From the NCBI RefSeq assembly GCF_000967725.1, contig NZ_JXYE01000002.1:62001-126000 (forward strand): a DNA stretch of 64,000 nucleotides, read 5' to 3'. A program made the position numbers and the translations under genes. Within the stretch, counting starts at the first letter, position 1. The number at the start of each line of letters is the position of its first letter. Under the pieces are notes generated by a model that saw only the letters and a program-made list of their open reading frames with translations, made no database searches and was not told the DNA's origin. This DNA comes from Loktanella sp. S4079. GTDB taxonomy: Bacteria > Pseudomonadota > Alphaproteobacteria > Rhodobacterales > Rhodobacteraceae. This document shows positions 17,773 to 27,722 of this stretch, one piece after another.

Positions 17773-20178
17773 TCATGTTCCGCGCGGTTTTGCGCGCAAT
17801 GTTGGGTCAGCTTGGGTCGGGTCCTCGGGCCAGGGGTGACGCGGGTAGCGTCCACGCATGTCGCGGCGCACATCTGCATATGAGGTGGCCCAAAAACCAA
17901 CGATATCTTGGGTGACCTGCACAGGTTTTTGCCCCGGCGAAAGCAGGGTGACCCGCAACGGCGTGTGCCCAACACTTGGGTGGGTGGTGACGCCAAACAT
18001 TTCTTGTAGGCGTAGCGTGATTGCGGGCGCGTCGCCGTCATAGTCGATTGGAATTTTCCGCCCTAGCGGCGTTTCGAAATGCGCGGGGGCGAGTTTGTCC
18101 AGCCTTTGCATTTGGTTCCAGTCAAGCATGGCGCGCAGCGCGGGCAGGAAATCAAAGGCTTTCCAATCCGCAGCACTGCGCACCCCTCCGAGGTGGGGCA
18201 GTAACCAGTTTTCGAGGTCGCAAAGCAGACTATCATCGTCCATCGCGGGCAGGTCGTCGATCAGTGCGACCCGCGCGCGGAACCGATCCACCGCTGCAGA
18301 TGGGCGAAGCCCAAGCTGTCGGATTCCAGCGATCATGGCTTTTGCGACTGCTTCTTCTGGCGCGTCGGGCCAATTGCGGTCATCCAGAACGAGCGCGCCC
18401 AAGCGTTCTTGGCGTCGTGTCAGCACTCGGTTTTCGCGACGGGACCAGCTACAGACGTCTTCCCACTCGATTTGGTCGCCAAATGTGTCGCGCAGCTCGC
18501 TTTCTGTAATGCTGATGGCTTGTCGAATGCGGGCTTCGCGATTGTCACCGTCTAAATCCGTGGCCACGATGAGGCGCTGCCCGGCAAGCGGATCTTCGGG
18601 GCTGAGCGCCGCGCCCTTTCCGCCCGACAGGATATAGCGCGGCTCTGTGCCCTTACGCCGTAAACCGATCCGATCAGGGTAGGCAAGCGCGGCCATGCAG
18701 GCCAATGGCATTGTGGCGACCTTGGGCAACCCTTTGGCCAGACGCGGAATTTCGGATTTGATTTGTGCGAGGGCAGATGGGTTGAGCTGGCCAGGCCCAT
18801 CGTAACGGGCCGAGGCGGCCTGAATGCGAAGCCGCAGATCGGCGGGTGCACCGCGTAGTGGATCGCGCGCGGCCAAGAGCGCGGCCAGAGGCGCAGCCTG
18901 CGCTCCGGCAGTTTGCAACATATGTGCAAGCCGCGGATGTAGTGGAATTTTGGCAAGTGCACGCCCATGCGCGGTTATCTTGAGTGCGCCATCCAGCGCG
19001 CCCAGCCCTTGTAGCAACGCGCGCGCCTCTGCCAATGCGCCCTCGGGTGGTTGGCAGAGAAACATGAGGTCATCGCTGCCCCAGATCGCCATCTCGAGGG
19101 CGAGCCCGGCGAGGTCTGCAGCCTCGATTTCGGCGGGGGCAAAGGCGGGTAGGGCGCCGTCTTCGCCCTTTGTCCACATGTGGTAGGCGTCACCTGCGGC
19201 AACACGACCCGCGCGGCCTGCGCGTTGCGTCGCCTCAGCGCGGCTGACGCGTTCTGTCACCAATCGCGACATGCCAGAGCCGGGATCAAAGCGGGCGCGT
19301 CTTGCGCGGCCTGCGTCAATGACGACGCGAATGTCTTGGATCGTTAACGAGGTTTCCGCGATCGAAGTTGAGAGAACGATCTTGCGGCCGCTCTTGGCCG
19401 GGGCGATTGCTGCACGCTGTTCTTTGAATGGAAGCGCCCCATAGAGCGGTTTGACATGGCAGTCAGCGGGTAAGCGCCCTGACAAGTTTTGCGCGACACG
19501 GCGAATTTCACCTTCGCCGGGTAAGAACACCAACATACCACCAGATGTTTCATGGGCGGCTTTGATAACTAGGTCAGCAGCGGCAGATTCGAGCCGGACC
19601 CCTTTGGGGGTTGCTGTATCCAGATAGTGGTTGGTGACCGGAAAAGAACGGCCCTGCGATGTGATGATGGGCGCATCATCTAGCATGGTTGCAACGGGGG
19701 CGGCATCAAGTGTCGCTGACATCACGATGATTGCCAGATCCGGGCGCAGGACCTGCCGGACCTCCCAAGCGAGCGCCAGCCCAAGATCGGCGTTCAGGGA
19801 GCGTTCATGAAATTCGTCAAAGATGATCGCGCTGACGCCAGCGAGTTCAGGATCAGCTTGGATCATTCGGGTGAGAATGCCTTCGGTGACAACCTCGATC
19901 TTGGTGCCGGGCTTGTTGTCGCCGCGCATGCGGTAGCCGACTTGTTTGCCTGGGCTTTCGCCTAAACCCTCTGCTAGGCGCTCTGCTGCCGCTCGGGCGG
20001 CAAGGCGGCGGGGTTCGAGCATGATGATTTTGCCAGAAAACATGGCGGCATCATGCAAGGCAAGCGGTACGCGGGTTGTCTTACCAGCCCCCGGTGGTGC
20101 CTGAAGGACAGCACGCCCTGCGTTTTGCACGGCGGTGATCAGTTCAGGCAAGATAGGGTCAATGGGCAGGCTGGTCAT
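17773..20178 (-). CDS. hrpB: ATP-dependent helicase HrpB
   Basis: 801 residues from the Met at 20178. The frame is open 14 codons further, but that part is made from a palindromic repeat and is unlikely to be translated. It is a DEAH/RHA-family RNA helicase with Walker A PPGAGKTT (28-35), the DEFH box (121-124), SAT (153-155), and later QRAGRAGR. A large C-terminal HrpB domain with PLGRKIPIDYDGDAPAI and LLSPGQKPVQVTQD completes it. Length matches E. coli HrpB. The biological role of HrpB is poorly defined in most bacteria. Confidence 0.94.
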   Translation of the reverse strand: MTSLPIDPILPELITAVQNAGRAVLQAPPGAGKTTRVPLALHDAAMFSGKIIMLEPRRLAARAAAERLAEGLGESPGKQVGYRMRGDNKPGTKIEVVTEGILTRMIQADPELAGVSAIIFDEFHERSLNADLGLALAWEVRQVLRPDLAIIVMSATLDAAPVATMLDDAPIITSQGRSFPVTNHYLDTATPKGVRLESAAADLVIKAAHETSGGMLVFLPGEGEIRRVAQNLSGRLPADCHVKPLYGALPFKEQRAAIAPAKSGRKIVLSTSIAETSLTIQDIRVVIDAGRARRARFDPGSGMSRLVTERVSRAEATQRAGRAGRVAAGDAYHMWTKGEDGALPAFAPAEIEAADLAGLALEMAIWGSDDLMFLCQPPEGALAEARALLQGLGALDGALKITAHGRALAKIPLHPRLAHMLQTAGAQAAPLAALLAARDPLRGAPADLRLRIQAASARYDGPGQLNPSALAQIKSEIPRLAKGLPKVATMPLACMAALAYPDRIGLRRKGTEPRYILSGGKGAALSPEDPLAGQRLIVATDLDGDNREARIRQAISITESELRDTFGDQIEWEDVCSWSRRENRVLTRRQERLGALVLDDRNWPDAPEEAVAKAMIAGIRQLGLRPSAAVDRFRARVALIDDLPAMDDDSLLCDLENWLLPHLGGVRSAADWKAFDFLPALRAMLDWNQMQRLDKLAPAHFETPLGRKIPIDYDGDAPAITLRLQEMFGVTTHPSVGHTPLRVTLLSPGQKPVQVTQDIVGFWATSYADVRRDMRGRYPRHPWPEDPTQADPTLRAKPRGT

Positions 20179-20203
20179 AGGCTGTGTCTGGCCATTCAAC
20201 GGT

Positions 20204-20225
20204 GGTGGGTCAAGACCCACCCTAC
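20204..20225. repeat. Palindromic repeat, copy 4
   Basis: GGTGGGTCAAGACCCACCCTAC, a covarying variant of the family (GGGT/ACCC in place of GGAT/ATCC), upstream of hrpB. Confidence 0.8.
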
Positions 20226-20248
20226 GGCGTCACGCCCGCTTCCCGCCC

Positions 20249-20270
20249 GTAGGGTGGATTTTAATCCACC
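20249..20270. repeat. Palindromic repeat, copy 5
   Basis: GTAGGGTGGATTTTAATCCACC, identical to copy 3 at 15657. Head-to-head with copy 4, 23 bp apart. Confidence 0.85.
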
Positions 20271-20280
20271 CGCGCAAAGA

Positions 20281-20315
20281 AAAAGCCCGGCTTTCGTTAG
20301 AAGAGCCGGGCTTTA
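20281..20315 (-). terminator. Terminator of rpmB
   Basis: The arms AAAGCCCGGCT and AGCCGGGCTTT are followed by a T-rich run on the minus strand, 20 bp beyond the rpmB stop. Confidence 0.85.
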
Positions 20316-20335
20316 TCTACTTCAAAAGAAACAAC

Positions 20336-20620
20336 TTAAGCAGCTTGTGCTTTCGCGATTTCTTTTTTCACTTTCAGCGCTTCTGCGGACAGCTCAGTGT
20401 CTTTGGCTTTCGCCATAAATGCGTCCAGACCACCACGGTGATCGACTGTGCGCAGAGCAGCGTTAGAGATTTTGAATTTGAACGAACGGCCAAGCACGTC
20501 AGACTGCAAAGTTACGTCTTGCAGGTTTGGCAGGAACCGACGGCGTGTACGGTTCTTAGCGTGGCTTACGTTGTTGCCCGACATCGGGCCTTTTCCGGTC
20601 AATTCGCAACGGCGCGACAT
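20336..20620 (-). CDS. rpmB: 50S ribosomal protein L28
   Basis: 94 residues from the ATG at 20620. The frame is open upstream but family alignment begins at [20 protein letters not shown], the standard L28 start. The conserved [13 protein letters not shown] and [20 protein letters not shown] are visible. It is a monocistronic gene with its own terminator. Confidence 0.96.
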   Translation of the reverse strand: MSRRCELTGKGPMSGNNVSHAKNRTRRRFLPNLQDVTLQSDVLGRSFKFKISNAALRTVDHRGGLDAFMAKAKDTELSAEALKVKKEIAKAQAA

Positions 20621-20774
20621 GAGCGTATTCCTTGTCTTTTGGACACGGCCGACCCAAAAGTCAGGCCACCTGTCATACGGGTTAGGGCCCCGCGAACGCA
20701 GGGACGTGAATTGGATTAGCGCCAGATAGGCGGATTCCGAACACCCGTCAACCCGAATTGCTGCGCGCGGACGA

Positions 20775-21407
20775 TCAATTTGCCCATGACAAAGGGCCAT
20801 CTAGCGCAAAATCTGCATAGTCAATGCGCAGGGTCCTGCGTCTGCTCGGTGCTTGGGCTGGGATTGATCGGTGCAGCGTGAGCATTGGTAGAATCAGTAT
20901 GTCACCACGCTGTGCAACGGTCACATTGCGTGGGTGGCTTTGTGCGATGTTTTCAGCCTGTTCTGATGGGATGATACCGTCGGTGTGACTACCTTCGGCA
21001 ATTTCCATTGCGCCGGTGGTTGCATCCGCATCATCAATATGGACGCGCACAAAGAGCATGCGTTGCAGAATATTGACGGGCGGTTCGCAATGCCAGATGC
21101 CAGATTTACGTGTCCAACTGGTATAGCCGTTAATGTCATGGCGGTGGGAAACCGCGATGACCCGATCTTGGTGCCAAGGCAGTACCCAGTTTGACTGCGG
21201 TGTTTTGTCAAATGCCAACGCCCGAACGGGTTCCATTTTGGGGAATTGTTCTTGAACTGCCTGTGTGACCGGCGCAAGGCGATCACGTAAGGGGCGATCA
21301 AGCTTCAGCCTTTCGCCCGCACGTAATTTGTCGCCAAAAATAGCCTCAATTTCGCGCAGTGCCGGCGCGTCCAGCGCACCGCGGAGCCATATCAATTGGT
21401 GCGTCAC
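20775..21407 (-). CDS. Phytanoyl-CoA dioxygenase (PhyH)-like protein
   Basis: 210 residues. It resembles Fe(II)/2-oxoglutarate dioxygenases of the PhyH group: the HxD pair WHQDRV (about 79-84) and a distal [21 protein letters not shown] segment containing the third ligand His and the 2-oxoglutarate-binding Arg. The substrate is unknown. Its ATG overlaps the stop of meaB by 4 bp, so the two are translationally coupled. That neighbour does not obviously explain the chemistry. Confidence 0.82.
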   Translation of the reverse strand: MTHQLIWLRGALDAPALREIEAIFGDKLRAGERLKLDRPLRDRLAPVTQAVQEQFPKMEPVRALAFDKTPQSNWVLPWHQDRVIAVSHRHDINGYTSWTRKSGIWHCEPPVNILQRMLFVRVHIDDADATTGAMEIAEGSHTDGIIPSEQAENIAQSHPRNVTVAQRGDILILPMLTLHRSIPAQAPSRRRTLRIDYADFALDGPLSWAN

Positions 21408-22411
21408 TGTAGTGCCAACTTAATTGGCGCGAGGACCGATTCCGCAGCGGCAGCTGGGCTGGTTGCGCCCTCGCGCAATGCGGCTTCTGCCTGCGCGATG
21501 CGGGCACGTGTGGCTGGGTCGTCTTGGAGAATTTGCAACAGCCCCTGGCGTATGTCTTCGCCGAACCAATAGCTGGCTTGATCGAGCCGTGTGCGATCCC
21601 AGACGCCGGATTCGCGCCGCCAGTTGCTGAGTTCTTGCATTTGTTCCCAGGCTTCGGACAGTCCATTGGTTTCCAACGCCGAAACTGTGAGCGCTTTTGG
21701 AAATCCATCGGGGTCTTGGGGGCGTTTGCGCAAGAGGCGCAGCGCCCCGGCGTAATCTGCACAGGTTCGGGTGGCTTGCGGTTTCAGTTCACCGTCAGCT
21801 TTGTTCACGAGGATCAAGTCTGCCATCTCCATGATGCCGCGTTTGACGCCTTGTAGTTCGTCGCCGCCAGCGGGGGCGAGCAGTAGCAAGAATAGATCAG
21901 CCATCTGTGCGACCATGGTTTCAGATTGGCCGACGCCGACGGTTTCAATCAGTACGATGTCAAATCCTGCGGCCTCGCATAGAGTGACGGCTTCGCGGGT
22001 GCGGCGTGCCACACCACCAAGCTGCGTTTGGCTGGGCGAAGGCCGGATAAAGGCGTTTGGATCACGTGACAGATGTTCCATGCGGGTTTTGTCACCCAAG
22101 ATAGACCCGCCCGAACGCGCTGATGATGGATCAACTGCCAGTACTGCGACTCTTAGCCCAACGCCTGTCAGCATCAGCCCAAAGCTTTCGATAAAGGTGG
22201 ATTTTCCAACGCCGGGCGTGCCCGATAGGCCGATGCGCAAGGCTTGTCGTTCGGTGCCAAGCTGCCCTAATAGCTCTAGCGCTTGCGCCCGATGATCCGC
22301 GCGACCGCTTTCCACGAGCGTGATCGCCCGCGCCAACGCGCGGCGCTGCCCGTCTTTTACCCCGGCGGCCAATGCCGCAATATCCGTATGTCGTGTCATG
22401 GGCCTATTCAT
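21404..22411 (-). CDS. meaB: Methylmalonyl-CoA mutase-associated GTPase MeaB
   Basis: 335 residues. MeaB is a G3E P-loop GTPase that loads and protects the B12 cofactor of methylmalonyl-CoA mutase. The P-loop GTPGVGKST (64-72), the [20 protein letters not shown] segment, ETVGVGQSE (switch II) and NKADGE (base specificity) are all present. The start may be Met1 or Met5. The mutase is not in this window. It is coupled to the downstream PhyH-like gene. Confidence 0.94.
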   Translation of the reverse strand: MNRPMTRHTDIAALAAGVKDGQRRALARAITLVESGRADHRAQALELLGQLGTERQALRIGLSGTPGVGKSTFIESFGLMLTGVGLRVAVLAVDPSSARSGGSILGDKTRMEHLSRDPNAFIRPSPSQTQLGGVARRTREAVTLCEAAGFDIVLIETVGVGQSETMVAQMADLFLLLLAPAGGDELQGVKRGIMEMADLILVNKADGELKPQATRTCADYAGALRLLRKRPQDPDGFPKALTVSALETNGLSEAWEQMQELSNWRRESGVWDRTRLDQASYWFGEDIRQGLLQILQDDPATRARIAQAEAALREGATSPAAAAESVLAPIKLALQ

Positions 22412-22462
22412 AATCGGGTGAGGGGACAGGTCAATCGCACGACATGTGACTAAACGCTGCGG

Positions 22463-23134
22463 TCACAGCGATTGCACCCATTCGGGCACGATGCTGGTGG
22501 CCGGACCGTAACGCCCGCTGTCAAATGCACCCGCCGCGTCGGTCGGCGCGAGGTTTAGTTCGCGTGTTTCACCGCGCGCCAGCTGCACAAGCCCGGCGGC
22601 AGGGTAAACTGTGGCGCTGGTGCCAATCGCGACGAATAGGTCGCTTTCACTCACCTTTTGTTGGATCGTTTCCATGGCATAGGGGATTTCGCCGAACCAA
22701 ACGACATCTGGCCTAGTTTGGGGCGCGCTGCAGCGCGGGCAAAGATCGGTCGGGGTCATTATTATCGGGGCGTCCCAGCGTTCACCGCAATTGGCGCAAA
22801 GCGCGCGCAGCAGTTGCCCATGCATATGGATCACGTCTTTCGCCCCGCCGCGTTCATGTAGATCATCAATGTTTTGCGTGATTATTGTGACCTCATGCGC
22901 GGAATCAGATTGCAACTCTCCCAGCGCAAAGTGGGCTGCGTTGGGTTCGCTTTCGACACAGTTTGCGCGGCGGGCATTGTAGAATTCGTGCACAAGCGCC
23001 GGGTCAGCAGCAAAACCTTCGGGGGTGGCAACCTGGGTCAGGTCGTATTTCGTCCAGATGCCGCCCTTGTCACGAAACGTGCCCAGCCCGCTTTCGGCAG
23101 ATAGGCCCGCGCCAGTCAGTATCGCGATTTTCAT
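22463..23134 (-). CDS. cobB: NAD-dependent protein deacylase (sirtuin, CobB-like)
   Basis: 223 residues from the ATG at 23134, which has an AAGGAG site. It removes acyl groups from lysine using NAD. It shows GAGLSAESGLGTFR (8-21), TQNIDDLHERGG (86-97), the catalytic His105 in HMHG, and zinc cysteines Cys113/Cys116 and Cys132/Cys135. FYNARR (about 51-56) contains the Tyr-x-x-Arg pair that marks class III sirtuins active on succinyl- and malonyl-lysine, so desuccinylation is likely (known for E. coli CobB; inferred here). Confidence 0.93.
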   Translation of the reverse strand: MKIAILTGAGLSAESGLGTFRDKGGIWTKYDLTQVATPEGFAADPALVHEFYNARRANCVESEPNAAHFALGELQSDSAHEVTIITQNIDDLHERGGAKDVIHMHGQLLRALCANCGERWDAPIIMTPTDLCPRCSAPQTRPDVVWFGEIPYAMETIQQKVSESDLFVAIGTSATVYPAAGLVQLARGETRELNLAPTDAAGAFDSGRYGPATSIVPEWVQSL

Positions 23135-23301
23135 GACAGTCTCCTTGCGGTGTTTTGAGGGCTGCACGGATGATGACTGCATATGCAAAGCACGCCAAGA
23201 TGGATTTTATGCGATGTCTAGTATCTGCCGTGCAGCAAGGATTATGTTAGGCAGGGGCCGCGCCTATCGGGGGCGACGGTTATTAAAAGCAAGGTATATC
23301 T

Positions 23302-23733
23302 ATGCGCATCCTCTTTGTTTGCCTGGGAAATATTTGCCGCTCTCCTGCGGCCGAAGGGGTGATGCGCGCTATGGCACCGGACTTGATGATCGACAGCGCT
23401 GGTACCGGGCGCTGGCACGTGGGCGAACCGCCTTATCCGCCGATGGTCGCTGCCGCCAAAGCGCGCGGCTATGATCTGACCGATCTGCGTGCGCGGCAAT
23501 TTCACGCCGCGGATTTTGATGCGTTTGACCTAATCGTCGCGATGGACGGGCAAAATCGCGACGATATTGAGCGATTGCGCCCTGTCGGAAATGATACGCC
23601 TGTTTGCTTGATGACAGAGCGAGGCGTAGCTGATCCTTATTACACACGCGACTTTGATGGCTGCCTCGACACGATCGAAGCAGCGGCGCGGACTATGCTA
23701 CGGGAACGCAAACTTGGGTCGCCAATTCGCTAA
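23302..23733 (+). CDS. Low-molecular-weight protein-tyrosine phosphatase
   Basis: 143 residues. The phosphatase loop CLGNICRSP (Cys7 to Arg13, CX5R) lies at the extreme N-terminus as in all family members. The general acid Asp is in VADPYYTRDF (about 109-117). Length is normal. The target could be a tyrosine kinase in polysaccharide export or another phosphoprotein; context does not tell. Its 3' end overlaps the convergent lipoprotein gene by 41 bp. Confidence 0.93.
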   Translation: MRILFVCLGNICRSPAAEGVMRAMAPDLMIDSAGTGRWHVGEPPYPPMVAAAKARGYDLTDLRARQFHAADFDAFDLIVAMDGQNRDDIERLRPVGNDTPVCLMTERGVADPYYTRDFDGCLDTIEAAARTMLRERKLGSPIR

Positions 23734-24025
23734 ACCCTTTGTAGCGTTTCCAGAACGCCTCTGAACTCGGGTTGTCAGATTGGCGGGTGTCTTGGGCCAA
23801 TTGCGGTTCTTCAAAGAACTTGGCCGCACGCGACTGGTCGCGGCCCGACAGCGTTTGATTGGCAACCCCCTGAACACAACCACATAAGGCAGGCGAGGCC
23901 GCGCTGCGATCAGCAGCCATACAGGCCGAGCTGATCGGGCCTTGGGCATTGGGTACGCCGCTCGGGCGACCGCCGCCACATGATGATAATCCCATTAAAA
24001 TGCCAATAAAAATCAAATACCGCAT
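23693..24025 (-). CDS. Conserved small lipoprotein, cysteine-rich
   Basis: 110 residues with a lipoprotein signal ending in GLSSC (Cys16), then a Gly/Pro stretch. The body has several Cys (SACMAADRSAASPALCGCVQGVAN) and DQSRAAKFFEEPQLAQDTRQSD. I associate this pattern with an uncharacterised lipoprotein family common in roseobacters. It should be periplasm-facing with disulfides. The 41-bp antisense overlap with the phosphatase gene is longer than usual here. Confidence 0.7.
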   Translation of the reverse strand: MRYLIFIGILMGLSSCGGGRPSGVPNAQGPISSACMAADRSAASPALCGCVQGVANQTLSGRDQSRAAKFFEEPQLAQDTRQSDNPSSEAFWKRYKGFSELATQVCVPVA

Positions 24026-24179
24026 TTTGCCTCTCTCTGGCCGCTGTCTGCGCAGACGGTCCGACTGATGATGCCCTCAGACCGGATTATGACGAGGGAA
24101 GCGGCGCGATGCAATTGGGGAATATTAAGCGTCGGTCTCGGGGGTGAGAAACCCTGTTCACTTTCGCGGATCCTGTTCA

Positions 24180-24305
24180 GTGTTGTGCGAAAAACCTATA
24201 TTTCGTAATTCGGACGTATACTTAGATGATGGCGCTTTGCAGCCGCATCCAATTGTGACGCAGCAACTGGATGTCTGGAGCTTCGATAAGGCTGGGGGCG
24301 AGTAA
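24180..24305 (+). pseudogene. Possible gene fragment (41 codons)
   Basis: A GTG-started 41-codon frame whose product ends ALQPHPIVTQQLDVWSFDKAGGE looks protein-like rather than random. No ribosome site or family is recognised. It sits at the head of a low-GC stretch with broken frames, so I read it as debris of an acquired gene. Low confidence. Confidence 0.3.
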
Positions 24306-24337
24306 AGTGCGCTGGGATTTTAGGTTTACCAAAAAGA

Positions 24338-24847
24338 ATGCTGATAGGATGCCCGATGTATGAGATTGTCACGCCATTTGAAGACAAGCCAGGAAAGACT
24401 GCTGTGCGGAACACGCAAACTGGATGCTTGTACTATCAGATCATAAGCTAAGGAATTGATGGGATTACGATCTTTCGATTTGAGATCGAATTGAGAGGAG
24501 TCGGCCGTTTAGCGGGCGATCTTGTGCAAGAGCGTACGCCATATCAAAGGCGTGCCAGAGAGCTTGGGGTCGATCATGAAAAGTACAATTCTTCGACGGA
24601 ATTCTATGCAGATTTTGGGTTAGAGGTGGTGGTTACCAGTTTTGATTTGCCTTGGGAGAAGTTGGGCGACCATCAAATCACGGAAGTTAAAAGAGAATTT
24701 CTTAACCTTTACAATGCTGGAAGAAGTGGTCCAGTGCATAAGTTTGTTATTCCAATCTATCTTGCATTTAAGCCTAAGCAATTAGACAGAAGTTATTGGT
24801 CAACGTTCCCATTAGATCAGGAGGGTCGCTATCATGTTTGGCAATGA
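24338..24847 (+). pseudogene. Hypothetical gene interrupted by one in-frame stop
   Basis: The frame opens at ATG 24338 (or 24356) and runs MYEIVTPFEDKPGKTAVRNT..., meets a single TAA at 24449-24451, then continues in the same frame as GIDGITIFRFEIELRGVGRL and on to a stop at 24845-24847. The second part alone (about 118 codons from a TTG at 24491) lacks an ATG and a ribosome site. Codons are A/T-richer than the flanks. I do not recognise the family. Either a nonsense mutation inactivated a gene of about 170 residues, or two small genes share a frame. Confidence 0.45.
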
Positions 24848-25164
24848 GAACACACTTCGGAACATGTTCGTCCGTTCCAACAGTGGGTAGGTCAGTTCGT
24901 ACCTTGACAGTCCGTGGGGGCAGCTTCAGGCGACTTCTGTTAGATGTCTACCAATGAGCTCCAATTTGAGTTCTTTCTGAAATGCGCTTCTAAATCGAGG
25001 TTTCTGATGTTTTCCTTTGGTTTGACAATCTGAAGGCAACAATAGTTGCTTGTGCTGGTGTTCGTATTTTTGGAGCGCGCCCAGTGAACATATCTCAATC
25101 CACTTGCAAAACCCATGTTATTTAGCCAAAGACAGGGTCACACTTTGCACAGGGCCTCCCGTTC
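24848..25164. other. Non-coding stretch before lepA
   Basis: 317 bp of lower-GC sequence with no convincing frame on either strand, no tRNA-like fold and no clear hairpin. It presumably contains the lepA promoter close to 25165. Confidence 0.5.
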
Positions 25165-26964
25165 ATGACTGACCTCGCTCATATCCGCAATTTCTCAATT
25201 GTCGCACACATCGATCACGGTAAGTCCACGCTTGCTGATCGGTTGATCCAAGAGACCAACACAGTGGCCGCACGTGATATGAAGGCGCAGTTGCTCGATA
25301 GCATGGATATCGAACGGGAACGTGGCATCACGATCAAGGCCAACACGGTGCGCATCGAATATCTTGCGGAAAACGGCGAGACCTATGTGCTGAACTTGAT
25401 TGACACGCCCGGCCACGTGGATTTCGCCTACGAGGTATCGCGGTCCATGCGTGCGGTCGAAGGGTCGCTACTGGTCGTCGATAGCACCCAAGGGGTTGAG
25501 GCCCAGACGCTTGCCAACGTTTATCACGCGATTGATGCGGACCACGAAATCGTGCCTGTCCTGAACAAGATCGACTTGCCCGCGTCTGAATGTGACCGCG
25601 TGGCAGAACAGATCGAAGACGTGATCGGAATTGATGCCTCTGAGGCAATCCAAGTGTCGGCCAAGACAGGCGTTGGGATCAAAGAAACGCTTGAGGCGAT
25701 CGTGCATAAACTGCCCGCCCCAACAGGCGACCGCGATGCACCGCTGAAGGCGATGCTGGTAGACAGTTGGTATGACAGCTACCTAGGCGTGATCGTTCTG
25801 GTGCGTGTGATCGACGGCACCATGAAAAAGAACGACAAGGTCAAGTTCATGTCGAACGGGACCATCCACCAGATTGATAAGATCGGTGTGTTCCGTCCGC
25901 AGATGCAGGACGTGGCGGAACTTGGGCCGGGTGAGCTGGGCTTTATCACGGCTTCAATCAAGCAGGTGCGTGATACCCGCGTCGGTGACACGATCACCAC
26001 CGATAAAAAAGGTACGGAAACGCCGCTGCCGGGCTTTAAACCTGCGCAGCCTGTGGTGTTCTGTGGGCTGTTCCCCGTGGATAGCGCCGAATTCGAAGAT
26101 CTGCGCGATGCGATTGATAAGCTGGCGCTGAACGACGCGTCTTTCAGCCACGAGATGGAAACATCCGCCGCGCTGGGCTTTGGCTTCCGTTGTGGTTTCC
26201 TCGGGTTGTTGCACCTCGAAGTGATCCGCGACCGGATTGAACGTGAATATAACATCGAGCTGATCACGACCGCGCCGTCGGTTGTGTACCACGTCTATAT
26301 GCGTGACGGGTCGATGATCGACCTGCACAACCCCGCTGATATGCCCGATCTGACCCATGTGGATCACATCGAAGAACCCCGGATCAAGGCGACGATCCTT
26401 GTGCCGGATGAGTATCTGGGCGACGTGCTGAAACTGTGCCAAGACCGCCGTGGCGTTCAATTGGATCTGACCTATGCGGGTAGCCGCGCGATGGTGGTTT
26501 ATGACCTGCCGTTGAACGAAGTCGTGTTTGATTTCTACGACCGCCTGAAATCCGTGACCAAGGGCTACGCGTCCTTCGATTACCAAATGACCGGCTATCA
26601 GCAGGATAATCTGGTGAAGATGTCGGTGCTGGTGAACGACGAACCTGTGGACGCACTGTCGATGATGGTGCACCGGGATCGTGCGGAACAGCGTGGCCGT
26701 GCGATGTGCGAAAAGCTCAAAGACTTGATCCCGCGCCACATGTTCAAAATCCCGATCCAAGCGGCCATCGGCGGCAAAGTCATCGCCCGCGAAACCCTAT
26801 CGGCCCTGCGCAAAGACGTAACCGCCAAATGCTACGGCGGCGACGCCACACGGAAACGCAAACTGCTAGATAAGCAGAAGGCGGGTAAGAAAAAGATGCG
26901 TCAGTTTGGGAAAGTAGACATCCCGCAAGAGGCGTTTATTTCCGCACTTAAAATGGACAGTTAG
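25165..26964 (+). CDS. lepA: Elongation factor 4 (LepA)
   Basis: 599 residues. EF-4 is a translational GTPase that acts on stalled or misposed ribosomes and affects initiation and assembly. P-loop AHIDHGKST (14-22), [10 protein letters not shown] (switch I), DTPGHVDF (switch II) and NKIDLP are intact. The LepA-specific C-terminal domain ends [18 protein letters not shown]. Length is standard. It is convergent with an accessory gene whose stop is only 2 bp from the lepA stop, suggesting an insertion immediately after lepA. Confidence 0.97.
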   Translation: MTDLAHIRNFSIVAHIDHGKSTLADRLIQETNTVAARDMKAQLLDSMDIERERGITIKANTVRIEYLAENGETYVLNLIDTPGHVDFAYEVSRSMRAVEGSLLVVDSTQGVEAQTLANVYHAIDADHEIVPVLNKIDLPASECDRVAEQIEDVIGIDASEAIQVSAKTGVGIKETLEAIVHKLPAPTGDRDAPLKAMLVDSWYDSYLGVIVLVRVIDGTMKKNDKVKFMSNGTIHQIDKIGVFRPQMQDVAELGPGELGFITASIKQVRDTRVGDTITTDKKGTETPLPGFKPAQPVVFCGLFPVDSAEFEDLRDAIDKLALNDASFSHEMETSAALGFGFRCGFLGLLHLEVIRDRIEREYNIELITTAPSVVYHVYMRDGSMIDLHNPADMPDLTHVDHIEEPRIKATILVPDEYLGDVLKLCQDRRGVQLDLTYAGSRAMVVYDLPLNEVVFDFYDRLKSVTKGYASFDYQMTGYQQDNLVKMSVLVNDEPVDALSMMVHRDRAEQRGRAMCEKLKDLIPRHMFKIPIQAAIGGKVIARETLSALRKDVTAKCYGGDATRKRKLLDKQKAGKKKMRQFGKVDIPQEAFISALKMDS

Positions 26965-26966
26965 GG

Positions 26967-27722
26967 CTACCAGAGTGAGCCTTGTTTTGTAGCTTCGACT
27001 GGGAATATCCCGAGTAACTGCCATGTTTGTGGCCGCTTCTGCATATTGCCTAATGCGAATACGAGACCTTTTTTAACATATTGTTCACAATATGTATTGC
27101 GGAGGTGTTCCAGAACTGCGTGTTCTTCCATTTCTCGCGATAACTTATAGAAAGTAGCTGCAGTTTCCCAATCAGCACAGGTTTTTTTATGTGGTCCTGA
27201 ACCGTCTTGATAGTGCATCTTAAATTCGAAAGGGCAGGGTTGATAGGCTTCCAACTCTTTGTCCAACAATGATAATTGTGCTGCTTGTTGGATGTAAGAC
27301 TGACGAGCAATATCCAATTCGTCGCTACTTCTACGAATCCACTTCAAATCTACATTGGTCGGCCGAATTACAGCTAGTGAAGCTCCATTTGAAATTGCTT
27401 CTTTTTCCGAGGATACAATACTCTTGTCTACAATAGACGATTTCTCAACGTCGCGCTTAACCTTACCTACAATCTCGATTGTTTCTTCATGAACGCGACA
27501 ACTTTCTTTTCTAGAATCGGTTGTCGGCGCACTGTGTTGGCACTGCACTATATCCCATCGACTGAATGCCTTTTCACCACTAAGCTGTCGAAAACGTATT
27601 GGAAACAACCGTTTCCATTGGCCCCTATCGTCTATGCCAGCACAGCAAACGGTTTCGTTGTGCTTCTTACTCGGCTGCGGTGAGGCTTTCACGAGGATTG
27701 TGACGCGGGATTGAGAAATCAT
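26967..27722 (-). CDS. Hypothetical partner of DUF488 protein (accessory)
   Basis: 251 residues, no signal or membrane segment. The N-terminus reads VTILVKASPQPSKKHNETVCCAGID then GQWKRLFPIRFRQL. I recall this pattern in uncharacterised proteins commonly encoded beside DUF488 genes, but cannot name the family. The middle has CPFEFKMHYQDGSGPHKKTC and the C-terminus GLVFALGNMQKRPQTWQLLGIF. Low-GC codons mark it as acquired. Its start lies 56 bp inside the upstream DUF488 gene, so the pair is tightly coupled. Confidence 0.65.
   Translation of the reverse strand: MISQSRVTILVKASPQPSKKHNETVCCAGIDDRGQWKRLFPIRFRQLSGEKAFSRWDIVQCQHSAPTTDSRKESCRVHEETIEIVGKVKRDVEKSSIVDKSIVSSEKEAISNGASLAVIRPTNVDLKWIRRSSDELDIARQSYIQQAAQLSLLDKELEAYQPCPFEFKMHYQDGSGPHKKTCADWETAATFYKLSREMEEHAVLEHLRNTYCEQYVKKGLVFALGNMQKRPQTWQLLGIFPVEATKQGSLW

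Noticed and set aside
20179..20220. Fourteen extra in-frame codons before hrpB
   Set aside because: They are encoded by the palindromic repeat and do not match the family N-terminus; the ATG at 20178 is preferred.
24085..24201. 38-codon frame starting at ATG before the decayed gene
   Set aside because: No ribosome site, protein-like composition or family; probably chance.
25954..26760. 268-codon open frame opposite lepA
   Set aside because: Antisense shadow of a conserved gene; no family signal.
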